64,000 bases of DNA. It comes from an uncultured Bacteroidales bacterium (GTDB lineage: Bacteria > Bacteroidota > Bacteroidia > Bacteroidales > WCHB1-69). Below, in pieces: positions 8,645-16,137 of this stretch; position 1 is the first letter of the stretch, and every line of letters begins with the position of its first letter. The notes under the pieces are model-generated. The model saw only the letters and a list, made by a program, of their open reading frames with translations. It was not told the DNA's origin and did not search any database. The stretch spans positions 71,570-135,569 of the forward strand of contig CAMVOL010000001.1 of NCBI GenBank assembly GCA_947169105.1, given 5' to 3'. The translations under genes and the position numbers were made by a program.

Positions 8645-9220
8645 AATTCCGTACAGCAGGAATCCCGCCAGGCCGCACAGCAGAATCAGCAGGATGGGGC
8701 TGGTACGGTAAACATAGGAAGCGATGAAGACGGCCCCGAAAAGCGCGATGCTGCAGATCACCTGTATCGGGTCTTCGGCAAACGAGCCGAACGTTTCGGG
8801 CGAGATGAGCAGGAGCGCGGCTGCGGCCACCACCCCCACGATGGCAATGCGCAAAGTGGATAAGATGTTGGCAATATCCTTGTTGTCACGATGCTGCCGC
8901 AGGAAACGGCTCACGGCCAGCAGCAGCAGGAACGGCAGCAACAGCACCGCGAAGGAGGCGAGGAACGAACCGAGCACCGCCCAGCCCGCGCCGTAGCCCG
9001 CATTGATGACGGAAGTGTAGCCCGCGTAGGTTGCCACGTTGATGCCGAGCGGGCCCGGTGTCATCTGGCTCACGGCCACAATGTCGGTGAACTCCTGCGC
9101 CGTCATCCACGCATGGTTCTCCACCACCTCGCTCTGTATCAACGCAATCATGGCATAGCCGCCACCGAAATTGAAAATCCCGATTTTGCAGAAGGTATAG
9201 AAAAGTTCCCAGAAAATCAT
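8642..9220 (-). CDS. Chromate transporter family protein, second half-subunit
   Basis: 192 aa from the ATG at 9220 (MIFWELFYTFCKIGIFNFGGGYAMI). The 9307 start of the ORF track adds a Gly/Arg-rich non-homologous N-terminus and is rejected. The CHR domain signature is clear: FxxGGGYAMI, then MTPGPLGINVATYAG, then hydrophobic segments. It is a half-size (short-chain) CHR protein. Its start overlaps the stop of the upstream partner by ATGA, so the two are translationally coupled and very likely form a heterodimer. The family exports chromate by sulfate/proton antiport in studied members; the true substrate here is not known. Confidence 0.9.
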   Translation of the reverse strand: MIFWELFYTFCKIGIFNFGGGYAMIALIQSEVVENHAWMTAQEFTDIVAVSQMTPGPLGINVATYAGYTSVINAGYGAGWAVLGSFLASFAVLLLPFLLLLAVSRFLRQHRDNKDIANILSTLRIAIVGVVAAAALLLISPETFGSFAEDPIQVICSIALFGAVFIASYVYRTSPILLILLCGLAGFLLYGI

Positions 9221-9762
9221 GGCTGCGCCTCCTTTCCCAAACGTCCGTACAGGAAGCCTCCGACCGCCGCCGCCACGATGACCAGCACCGGCGAAATCCC
9301 GAAGCACCAGATCAGCACCGCCGCCAACAGCGGAATCCAGAAGTTGCGGCGGCTCACCTTCGCCACCTTCGCCATCTTGAAGACCGGCGCGGCAATGAGC
9401 GCCACCACGGCCGGACGGATGCCCCGGAAGATGCTTTCCACCAAGGGGTTGTCGCGGAACTCACGGAAGAACATGGCGAGGGCGAGGATGAACAGCACCG
9501 GCATCAGCACATTGCCGACCACCGCCGTCACTGCGCCGCGGACGCCCCGAAGCCGGTTGCCGACCTCGGTGGCCATGTTGGCCGCGAAAATACCCGGCAG
9601 CGCCTGCGCCACCGACAGGATGTCCAGAAACTCCTCCTTGCTGAGCCAAGTACGGCGGTCCACCAACTCCTTCTCCATCAGCGGTATCATCGCATAACCG
9701 CCCCCGATGGTGAAGGTGCCAATTTTGAAAAAAGACCAGAATAATTGGGACAGCCGTACCAC
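9217..9762 (-). CDS. Chromate transporter family protein, first half-subunit
   Basis: 181 aa. The likely start is GTG at 9762, four bases after the upstream CNNM stop codon; it gives the family N-terminus (LFWSFFKIGTFTIGGGYAMIPLM). The conserved CHR motifs GGGYAMIPLM and AQALPGIFAANMA are present, with several membrane segments. It pairs with the following half-subunit (ATGA overlap). Together with the upstream CNNM gene it forms a tight three-gene minus-strand operon. Confidence 0.9.
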   Translation of the reverse strand: MVRLSQLFWSFFKIGTFTIGGGYAMIPLMEKELVDRRTWLSKEEFLDILSVAQALPGIFAANMATEVGNRLRGVRGAVTAVVGNVLMPVLFILALAMFFREFRDNPLVESIFRGIRPAVVALIAAPVFKMAKVAKVSRRNFWIPLLAAVLIWCFGISPVLVIVAAAVGGFLYGRLGKEAQP

Positions 9763-9768
9763 GGAAAA

Positions 9769-10872
9769 CTAACTTTCTTTGGACGAAGGTTCGGTTTCGG
9801 ACTTGGGCTCGTCGTGCAACGGCAGCTGCAACTGCAACGATTTGAACCGCTTCTGACGCTGCTGCCAACGCTCGCGGGCGTACTGCTGCATGTCCGAAAC
9901 CTCGTCGCTTTCGTCGATAATCTCAAAACCGAAGATGGTCTCGATGATGTCCTCCATCGTGAGGATGCCTTGGAAGCAGCCGTACTCGTCAATGATGAGG
10001 GCAATCTGCGACTTCTGCTTCAGCATCGAATCCCAGATGTCGCTGATGGACTTCTCCTCGTTGAAGTAAGGGAGTTCCCGCTTGATTTCACCGAGCTTCA
10101 CCTCGAACTTGTCCTCGGCGAGATTTTCGAGCGCGTCGTCGCGGAGCACGTAGCCGGTGATGTATTCGGGGGATTCAGCATAGACGGGGATGCGGGAGAA
10201 ATGGTCGTACTGGTCGTCGTCGTAATATTCGCGGAGGGTCATGCTTTCGGGCGCGATGGCGGCCACCACGCGGGGGGTCATCACGTCGGAGGCAGTGACA
10301 TTGTCCAACTTGATGATGTTCTGGATCACCTTGTTCTCGTCCTCCTCGATGACGCCTTCCTCCTCCCCTACATTGGCCATGGCCAGCACCTCCTCGCGGC
10401 TTACGACCGCTTCGGGTTCGCCGTGGTCGATAAGGCGGCTCACCCATTCCACCAGCTTTACCAATGGGAACATCAGCACAATGAGGATGCAGATGGACTT
10501 GGAGGTAAAGCCCATCAGACTCCGCCAGTGGGTAGTGCCGATGGTCTTGGGGATGATTTCGGAAAAGATGAGGATGAGCAGTGTCATAATGGCCGACACC
10601 AAGCCGAACCACTGGCTTCCGAAAACGGTGGTGGCCTGCTGACCCACGCCAGCCGCCCCGATAGTGTTGGCTATCGTGTTGAGCGACAGGATGGCGGCCA
10701 ACGGACGCTCCGTTTCAGTTTTGTATTTTTTGAACAAAGTTGCCGTCTTGTCGCCCTCCTCCTCCTTCATCAGGATATAGGACAGCGGCGTGGAAAGCAA
10801 CGAAGATTCAAGGGTGGAACATAAAAAAGAAATGGCCATCGCACCAAACAGGAAAGCCAGGAGAAGTATCAT
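9769..10872 (-). CDS. CNNM/CorC-type membrane protein with CBS pair (hemolysin C family)
   Basis: 367 aa. An N-terminal CNNM (DUF21) membrane domain (AISFLCSTLESSLLSTPLSYILM, LNTIANTIGAAGVG, FSEIIPKTIG) is followed by a CBS pair (DVMTPRVVAAIAPESMTLREYY... DEYGCFQGILTMEDIIETIFG). The protein ends soon after the second CBS motif with a charged tail and has no C-terminal CorC_HlyC transporter-associated domain, so it is a short member. Homologues take part in magnesium or other cation efflux, or its regulation. It is the first gene of the operon with the two chromate transporter halves; a TACTTTTG box lies about 95 bp upstream. Confidence 0.9.
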   Translation of the reverse strand: MILLLAFLFGAMAISFLCSTLESSLLSTPLSYILMKEEEGDKTATLFKKYKTETERPLAAILSLNTIANTIGAAGVGQQATTVFGSQWFGLVSAIMTLLILIFSEIIPKTIGTTHWRSLMGFTSKSICILIVLMFPLVKLVEWVSRLIDHGEPEAVVSREEVLAMANVGEEEGVIEEDENKVIQNIIKLDNVTASDVMTPRVVAAIAPESMTLREYYDDDQYDHFSRIPVYAESPEYITGYVLRDDALENLAEDKFEVKLGEIKRELPYFNEEKSISDIWDSMLKQKSQIALIIDEYGCFQGILTMEDIIETIFGFEIIDESDEVSDMQQYARERWQQRQKRFKSLQLQLPLHDEPKSETEPSSKES

Positions 10873-10964
10873 TGCGAATTGTCAGAAAGGACTTCTAAAT
10901 TCTACATCTGCCGACCTCTGAATCCCGCGAAGTCCGCTAAACGGAACCTGAAAATTCGGCGCGG

Positions 10965-10972
10965 CAAAAGTA
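10965..10972 (-). promoter_or_regulatory. -7 promoter box for the CNNM-chromate transporter operon
   Basis: TACTTTTG on the minus strand (plus strand CAAAAGTA), ~95 bp upstream of the ATG at 10872. Confidence 0.55.
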
Positions 10973-10985
10973 CAAAATTTTAAAA

Positions 10986-11020
10986 TTTGAAAGATTCATA
11001 GATTTGAAAGATTTGAAGAT
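10986..11020. repeat. Short-period TTTGAAAGAT repeat
   Basis: Imperfect ~10-bp units: TTTGAAAGATTCATAGA, then TTTGAAAGA and TTTGAAGAT. It lies between the divergent promoters. Confidence 0.5.
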
Positions 11021-11044
11021 GGGAGGTTTTGAAATAAAAAATTG

Positions 11045-11052
11045 TACCTTTG
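11045..11052 (+). promoter_or_regulatory. -7 promoter box for queC-queD-queE
   Basis: TACCTTTG, about 50 bp upstream of the queC ATG. No preQ1 riboswitch-like pseudoknot is visible in the leader. Confidence 0.6.
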
Positions 11053-11100
11053 CACGTTCGTTTTATGAGCAATAAGTTTTTGTAAATATTTTATAATCAA

Positions 11101-11757
11101 ATGAATAAAAATGCTGTAATCGTGATTTCGGGCGGAATGGACTCCACCACGATGCTCTATGAGTTCCAGAACGAGATCGCCTTGGCCGTCACGTTCGATT
11201 ACGGCTCCACGCAGAATGCCCGTGAAAGGGAGTTTGCCATCATGCACTGCAAACGACTGGGTATCAAACACCTGATTATCCCGCTGGATTTCATGCATCA
11301 GTATTTCAAAAGCAGTCTCTTAGGCTCGCCCGACGACATTCCCGAAGGCAACTACGACGATGAGAACATGAAATCGACGGTGGTGCCGTTCCGCAACGGC
11401 ATCATGCTGGCCATCGCGTGCGGTTTGGCGGAAAGCAACGGTCTAAAGCGGGTGATGATTGCCAACCATGCCGGCGACCACGCCATCTACCCTGACTGCC
11501 GTCCCGCCTTTGTGGAGGCGATGTCGGCGGCGATGCAGAACGGCACGTACGACCACGTTGCGGTCTTTGCGCCTTACACGGGCCTCAGTAAGGCCGACAT
11601 CGCCCGGCGCGGCGCGGCGCTCGGCCTCGACTACAGCGAAACTTACTCCTGCTACAAAGGCCGCGAGAAACACTGCGGCAAGTGCGGCACCTGCCGCGAG
11701 CGCCGCGAAGCCCTCCGCGACGCCGGAATCAACGACCAAACCCCATACGAATCATAA
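11101..11757 (+). CDS. queC: 7-cyano-7-deazaguanine (preQ0) synthase QueC
   Basis: 218 aa, normal family length. It converts 7-carboxy-7-deazaguanine to preQ0 with ATP and ammonia in queuosine biosynthesis. The PP-loop motif (VISGGMDSTTM) is at the N-terminus, and the C-terminal zinc-binding cysteines (SCYKGREKHCGKCGTC) are intact. It is followed by queD and queE on the same strand, together covering GTP-derived CPH4 to preQ0; queA lies elsewhere in the window (61079-62296). Transcription probably starts at the TACCTTTG box. Confidence 0.96.
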   Translation: MNKNAVIVISGGMDSTTMLYEFQNEIALAVTFDYGSTQNAREREFAIMHCKRLGIKHLIIPLDFMHQYFKSSLLGSPDDIPEGNYDDENMKSTVVPFRNGIMLAIACGLAESNGLKRVMIANHAGDHAIYPDCRPAFVEAMSAAMQNGTYDHVAVFAPYTGLSKADIARRGAALGLDYSETYSCYKGREKHCGKCGTCRERREALRDAGINDQTPYES

Positions 11758-11762
11758 TCCCC

Positions 11763-11800
11763 CATTTTCAATTTTCAATTTTCATTTTTCCATTTTCCAT
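11763..11800. repeat. Short-period TTTTCAATTTTCA repeat between queC and queD
   Basis: Imperfect 7-bp units (TTTTCAA, TTTTCAT, TTTTCCA) fill most of the 48-bp gap. It is the same class as the run at 58756-58833. Confidence 0.6.
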
Positions 11801-11805
11801 TTACA

Positions 11806-12159
11806 ATGTATTACGTCCGCAAAACCCTTGAAATATCCTCCTGCCACCAGCTCTACCTCGATTACGAGAGCAAGTGCGAGAACCTCCACGGCCACAACTG
11901 GAAGGTCAATGTCTATTGCCGTGCCGAAAAGTTGGACAGCAACGGCATGGTGTGCGACTTCACCGAAATTAAGCGGCTGATCCACGGGAAGATAGATCAT
12001 TGCAACCTGAACGAAGTGCTCGATTTCAACCCGACGGCCGAGAACCTGGCCCGCTGGATTGTGGATACGGTGCCCAACTGCTACCGTGCCGACGTGTGGG
12101 AGTCGCGCGACAACAAGGCCTCCTATATTTCCGATGACGCCGCCCAGAATTTCGACTAA
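11806..12159 (+). CDS. queD: 6-carboxy-5,6,7,8-tetrahydropterin synthase QueD
   Basis: 117 aa. It makes 6-carboxytetrahydropterin from dihydroneopterin triphosphate, the step before QueE. Zinc histidines are seen in SSCHQL and LHGHNW. The catalytic Cys lies just before the second pair (SKCENLHGH), as is usual in QueD. The Glu/Asp-rich tail is ordinary. It lies between queC and queE; its stop codon is one base before the queE ATG. Confidence 0.95.
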   Translation: MYYVRKTLEISSCHQLYLDYESKCENLHGHNWKVNVYCRAEKLDSNGMVCDFTEIKRLIHGKIDHCNLNEVLDFNPTAENLARWIVDTVPNCYRADVWESRDNKASYISDDAAQNFD

Positions 12160-12160
12160 G

Positions 12161-12751
12161 ATGTACCGCATCAACGAGATATTCTACTCCCTGCAAGGGG
12201 AGGGTTTTCACACGGGAACTCCCTGTGTGTTTGTGCGTTTCAGCGGGTGCAACCTGCGGTGCCACTTCTGCGACACCGACCACCGCGACGGCGCGATGAT
12301 GACGTTGGACGACATCATCGGCGAGGTGAACCGTTATCCGGCGGCCCCGATGGTGGTGCTGACGGGCGGCGAGCCGTCGCTCTTCGTTGACCGGGATTTC
12401 GTGGAGGCTTTGAAGCGGGCCACGGGCAAGCGGGTGACCATCGAGACCAACGGCACCCGTCTGTTGCCCGACAACCTCGACTGGGTGACGCTGTCGCCGA
12501 AGGGTGCGTTCGAGGGGGGCGGTGCGGAGCCGTGCGTGCTCACCCGCTGCGACGAGCTGAAGGTGGTATGGTGCGGGCAGGATTTGGCACAGTACCGGCA
12601 CATTGCGGCGGCGCACCGTTTCCTGCAGCCCTGTTACAGCGAGGATGAGGCCCGGAACCGCGCCAACCGTGCCGACTGCGTGGCGACGGTGCTACAGAAC
12701 CCGGAGTGGCGGCTCTCGCTGCAGGTACACCGGGTGGTGGGGATAAGGTGA
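12161..12751 (+). CDS. queE: 7-carboxy-7-deazaguanine synthase QueE (radical SAM)
   Basis: 196 aa from the ATG at 12161 (MYRINEIFYSLQGEGFHTG). The longer track ORF from 12059 reads through queD out of frame and is rejected. The radical SAM cluster CNLRCHFC (CX3CX2C) is intact, followed by the VLTGGEPSL motif that binds SAM. It rearranges carboxytetrahydropterin to 7-carboxy-7-deazaguanine. One base separates it from the queD stop, so coupling is likely. Confidence 0.95.
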   Translation: MYRINEIFYSLQGEGFHTGTPCVFVRFSGCNLRCHFCDTDHRDGAMMTLDDIIGEVNRYPAAPMVVLTGGEPSLFVDRDFVEALKRATGKRVTIETNGTRLLPDNLDWVTLSPKGAFEGGGAEPCVLTRCDELKVVWCGQDLAQYRHIAAAHRFLQPCYSEDEARNRANRADCVATVLQNPEWRLSLQVHRVVGIR

Positions 12752-12782
12752 GGATATAAAGATTAAGCAAATAAATAATAAT

Positions 12783-14840
12783 TTGATAAACAGATACTTC
12801 TACAAATCATCACTTTCTGATTTTGTCAATGAATCATCGGATAAAATCTTTGGCAAAATGTCGCGTGCCGATGAGATGGATACGTCTTCCACACAGAAAT
12901 ATGCATGGGAACAAGAAATCCAAATCATGAAACGTGTGTTGCAGCCGTATGAGAATGAGTGTGCTGAGATTTTATTTGAATATACTATTCCTCGATTGGG
13001 CAAACGTATTGACGTAGTTGTGTTGTTGCAAGAACGAGTATTTGTTATTGAATTTAAGGCAGGTGAAAATGAGTTCATCCATCAGGATGTTGACCAAGTT
13101 TTGGATTATGCTCTTGATTTGAAAAACTTCCATCAAGGGAGTGTTGACCGTTATATTATTCCGATTCTTGTAGCAACAGAAAGTGATGCTTATTCCACGT
13201 TATGTCAATTATCGCATTATGATGACGGCGTTTATGAACCTCTTTTGACAAACGCCGAACATCTTGCAGACATCTTTTCTATGGTTTTGGAAGAAACCCT
13301 TCCTGTAATATCTTATTCTATATCGATTAGTGACTGGGCTCGAAGCCGTTATGCGCCTACCCCCACAATTATTGAAGCAGCACGTTCTCTTTATCTTAAT
13401 CATAGTGTAGAAAATATCACGCGCCATGATGCTGAAGGAGAGCAATTAAAGCGTACAACTCAATATGTTCAAAAAGTGATCCACGAAACAAAGTCGCGTG
13501 GAGGTAAAAGCATTTGCTTTGTTACAGGTGTTCCTGGAGCCGGCAAAACATTGGTTGGATTAAATGTCGCTGTGCAACAGGAAACAGATGAGGATCTGGC
13601 CGTTTATCTATCAGGAAATGGTCCTTTAGTTGCTGTCCTGACGGAGGCTCTCACGCGTGACAAGCAAGCACGGGAGAAATCTCTTGGAAACAGAATTACA
13701 AAGAAAGAAGCTGAAAGGGAGGTAAAGCGTTTCATACAAATCATTCATCGCTACCGTGACAACATGTTAGGGAAAATTCGTGTTGTAAATGGTGAATTGC
13801 AAATAGATCCACATAAAGAATTGCAGGATAAGAAAGCTGGTTATGGCGAAGTGGAAAATATTGCCATTTTTGATGAAGCACAACGTTCATGGGATAATGA
13901 ACACATTGCTTCATGGCTAAAAAGGAAGAAAGGTTTTGACGCTTTCCCAATGTCGGAGGGTGAATTCCTGATTTGGTCGCTTGACCAGCGGAAAGATTGG
14001 GCTGTTATCGTTTGTCTTGTTGGAGGAGGTCAAGAAATCAATACTGGCGAGGCAGGTATTGGCGAATGGATTCGTGCTCTGAATGAGACATTTCCACATT
14101 GGCAGGTATATATTTCTAACCAACTGACAGCAAAGGAATATGCCGAAGGTAAGGTAAAAGATTTATTGGAGAACAACCCACACGTTACCTATTCAGAAGA
14201 CTTGCATCTTGCTGTTTCGATGCGCAGTTTTCGCGCTGAAAGTTTATCCAACATGGTGCATTATCTATTGGATGGCGATGTTGAAAAAGTTCGTCAGACA
14301 TATGCTGCAATATCAGATCGTTATCCTATTGTTCTGACTCGTGATTTAGATAAAGCTAAAGCGTGGTTAAAACATCACGCACGCGGCAAAGAACGATATG
14401 GCATGGTTGTTTCTTCGAAGGCATATCGCCTGAAACCACTTGCAATAGATGTCCGTTGTAAACCTAATACAGTGCATTGGTTTTTGGACGACATTAACGA
14501 TGTTCGTTCCTCTCTGTTTTTGGAAGACGCCGCAAGTGAATTTGATATACAAGGTTTGGAGTTGGATTGGACTTGCCTTATTTGGGATGGAGATTTGCGG
14601 TATAATGGGAAAGGTTGGGACTTTTTTGAGTTTAATGGAGGGAATAAATGGAATCGAATAAATAAGAGCGAACGAAAATCCTATCAGTTGAACGCTTATC
14701 GTGTCCTGCTTACACGCGCACGTCAAGGTATGGTCATCTGTGTGCCAAAAGGAAGTGCTGAAGACCATACAAGATTGCCACAATTTTATGATGGCACTTT
14801 TGAATACTTAAAATCATTAGGTTTGGAAATACTTGAATAA
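12783..14840 (+). CDS. DUF2075 P-loop ATPase/helicase-like protein with N-terminal nuclease-like domain
   Basis: 685 aa, probably from TTG at 12783, which gives the family-like N-terminus (NRYFYKSSLSDFVNESSDKIFG). The first ATG in frame (12858) would cut into it. Residues ~70-105 resemble a PD-(D/E)XK core (RLGKRIDVVVLLQERVFVIEFKAG). Residue ~260 has a Walker A (GVPGAGKT), then a Walker B with DEAQ box (IAIFDEAQRSW), and a C-terminal superfamily 1-like segment (VLLTRARQGMVI). DUF2075 proteins are predicted DNA/RNA helicases, often found in defence or mobile contexts. By eye the gene is more AT-rich than queCDE, hinting at transfer. Its biological role is unknown. Confidence 0.85.
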   Translation: MINRYFYKSSLSDFVNESSDKIFGKMSRADEMDTSSTQKYAWEQEIQIMKRVLQPYENECAEILFEYTIPRLGKRIDVVVLLQERVFVIEFKAGENEFIHQDVDQVLDYALDLKNFHQGSVDRYIIPILVATESDAYSTLCQLSHYDDGVYEPLLTNAEHLADIFSMVLEETLPVISYSISISDWARSRYAPTPTIIEAARSLYLNHSVENITRHDAEGEQLKRTTQYVQKVIHETKSRGGKSICFVTGVPGAGKTLVGLNVAVQQETDEDLAVYLSGNGPLVAVLTEALTRDKQAREKSLGNRITKKEAEREVKRFIQIIHRYRDNMLGKIRVVNGELQIDPHKELQDKKAGYGEVENIAIFDEAQRSWDNEHIASWLKRKKGFDAFPMSEGEFLIWSLDQRKDWAVIVCLVGGGQEINTGEAGIGEWIRALNETFPHWQVYISNQLTAKEYAEGKVKDLLENNPHVTYSEDLHLAVSMRSFRAESLSNMVHYLLDGDVEKVRQTYAAISDRYPIVLTRDLDKAKAWLKHHARGKERYGMVVSSKAYRLKPLAIDVRCKPNTVHWFLDDINDVRSSLFLEDAASEFDIQGLELDWTCLIWDGDLRYNGKGWDFFEFNGGNKWNRINKSERKSYQLNAYRVLLTRARQGMVICVPKGSAEDHTRLPQFYDGTFEYLKSLGLEILE

Positions 14841-14850
14841 TATTGATATT

Positions 14851-15108
14851 ATGCCCCACACCCTCTACAAAACCCAAGGAACCTGCTCGCAACTGATTGA
14901 TGTGACCGTTGATGACGACGGCGTCATCCAGCAGGTCTTCTTTTATGGCGGCTGCCACGGCAACCTGCAAGGCATCTGCCGTCTGGTGACCGGCCAGAAG
15001 GTCGATGATGTCATCCAAAAGCTCAACGGCATTCGCTGCGGCGATAAAGCCACCTCCTGCCCCGACCAGCTCTGTCGGGCATTGGAACAATTGAAAAGAA
15101 ATTCATAG
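14851..15108 (+). CDS. TSCPD domain protein (TIGR03905 family)
   Basis: 85 aa from the ATG at 14851 (MPHTLYKTQGTCSQLIDV), not the 14833 start of the track. Conserved cysteines occur in GTCSQ, GGCHGN, GIRCG and TSCPDQLC. The TSCPD module also occurs at the C-terminus of some ribonucleotide reductases, where it is thought to bind metal; stand-alone copies are common in anaerobes and uncharacterised. It starts 10 bp after the DUF2075 stop and has the base composition of the core genes, so it is probably not part of the same acquisition. Confidence 0.85.
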   Translation: MPHTLYKTQGTCSQLIDVTVDDDGVIQQVFFYGGCHGNLQGICRLVTGQKVDDVIQKLNGIRCGDKATSCPDQLCRALEQLKRNS

Positions 15109-15153
15109 ACATATTTATCGTTTCATCCATCCCAATGGTTTGAAAATAATATG

Positions 15154-15161
15154 TATTTTTG
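15154..15161 (+). promoter_or_regulatory. -7 promoter box before the AlbA_2-like gene
   Basis: TATTTTTG, ~80 bp upstream of the ATG at 15243. It overlaps the first of three TTTGCTGGT(A/G)ATTT phrases around this gene. Confidence 0.5.
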
Positions 15162-15242
15162 CTGGTGATTTTATAGTTGCGGAATGGTGAGCTTGAGGTT
15201 GAATTAACAAGTTGAATAGATAATTGATAATGAAGATTATTT

Positions 15243-15845
15243 ATGGAAGGTAATATTGACATACTTGTCAAGGAGCTATGCAAATTGCCCAAAGAAACAG
15301 GGTGGGTGGAGTTCAAGCACAACAATGACGATCCGAAAATGATTGGCGAAGACCTTAGTGCTCTTGCCAACAGTGCTACTTTGAAAGACAGGGATTTTGC
15401 CTATATGATATGGGGAGTGAATGACTCCACTCATAATATTGTCGGGACTTCTGTTCGCTTGGCTTTGCAAAAAAAAGGACAAGAGGAATTGGGACGCGGG
15501 TGGGACAGAATGGTTATTGCTTGCGAAATGCAGTTTCTTCCAGCACCAAGAATCGAGATTTTCGAGGAATCGACCAAAGTTACATTGTTCTCTGAGATGG
15601 AGTACAAAAACATTCCCGCTGATGACAAGTTGTGGTCGTGTTATCTTCATTCTTGTCTGATGTTTGTTCAAGGTGATGCTTTAACTAACACCTCTTTGCG
15701 TGATAGGTTTGGACTCAAAGAATCATCGGCTGGCAGTGTTTCAAGGCTTATCAAAGAAGCCGTTGAAACACATAGAATAAAGCCTATTGATCCCAATACA
15801 GCTAAAAGATATATGCGATATGTTCCTGTATGGGCGTCTGTTTAA
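15243..15845 (+). CDS. AlbA_2/Schlafen-type DNA-binding protein with apparent internal in-frame deletion
   Basis: 200 aa. The N-terminal ~75 residues match the start of the AlbA_2 domain of COG2865 (RecG-like) transcriptional regulators: WVEFKHNNDDPKMIGEDLSALANSA...YMIWGVND..HNIVGT. It then jumps at about residue 80 (ALQKKGQEELGRGWDRMVIACE) straight into what is normally the C-terminal part: CEMQFLPAPRIEIFEE, then CYLHSCLMFVQGDALTNTSLRDRFG and a winged-helix-like tail. Full family members are about 450-550 aa with an ATPase-like middle; that middle is missing here without a frameshift. It is therefore either a shortened functional regulator or a decaying gene. It is preceded by TATTTTTG and followed by palindromic repeats. 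Confidence 0.75.
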   Translation: MEGNIDILVKELCKLPKETGWVEFKHNNDDPKMIGEDLSALANSATLKDRDFAYMIWGVNDSTHNIVGTSVRLALQKKGQEELGRGWDRMVIACEMQFLPAPRIEIFEESTKVTLFSEMEYKNIPADDKLWSCYLHSCLMFVQGDALTNTSLRDRFGLKESSAGSVSRLIKEAVETHRIKPIDPNTAKRYMRYVPVWASV

Positions 15846-15947
15846 TTTGCTGGTAATTTGCCAAAGCGGGAAAAATGAACTCTTTGTGAGATATAACAAT
15901 TTAATAATCAATGTGATATGTTTTAGTATTTAATTTGCTGGTAATTT
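15846..15947. repeat. Two direct repeats containing a palindrome (CTGGTAATTTACCAG)
   Basis: TTTAATTTGCTGGTAATTTGCCA begins at the stop codon of the AlbA_2-like gene and a near copy begins near 15925. The second copy contains the perfect palindrome CTGGTAATTTACCAG. A related TTTGCTGGTGATTTTA lies at ~15158 upstream of the same gene. Possible operator sites. Confidence 0.5.
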
Positions 15948-15981
15948 ACCAGAGATACGAAACCCTTAAAAAATAGCCATC

Positions 15982-16137
15982 ATGTCCCTCCTCCGTGTCA
16001 TCCTCGCCATCATCTTCCCACCGCTGGCCGTTCTCGACTGCGGCTGCGGGTCCATCCTTATCGTCACCATCCTCACCTTGTGCGGGTGGGTGCCTGGCAT
16101 CATCGCCGCCCTAATCATACTGAACAAGAACGAATGA
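15982..16137 (+). CDS. YqaE/Pmp3 family small membrane protein
   Basis: 51 aa, absent from the ORF track because of its size. The sequence starts MSLLRVILAIIFPPLAVLDC and continues with CGWVPGIIAALIIL. This is the full Pmp3 fold of two membrane helices joined by a short G/C-containing loop, with the FPPLAV motif. Members are stress-related proteolipids thought to influence membrane potential. The stop codon overlaps the ATG of the next gene (ATGA), suggesting a two-gene operon. Confidence 0.93.
   Translation: MSLLRVILAIIFPPLAVLDCGCGSILIVTILTLCGWVPGIIAALIILNKNE

Noticed and set aside
10973-11100. preQ1 riboswitch upstream of queC
   Set aside because: The short AT-rich leader has no recognisable stem-loop plus A-rich tail pseudoknot.
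12059-12160. N-terminal extension of QueE
   Set aside because: It is the queD reading region in another frame; QueE homology starts at MYRINEIFYS.
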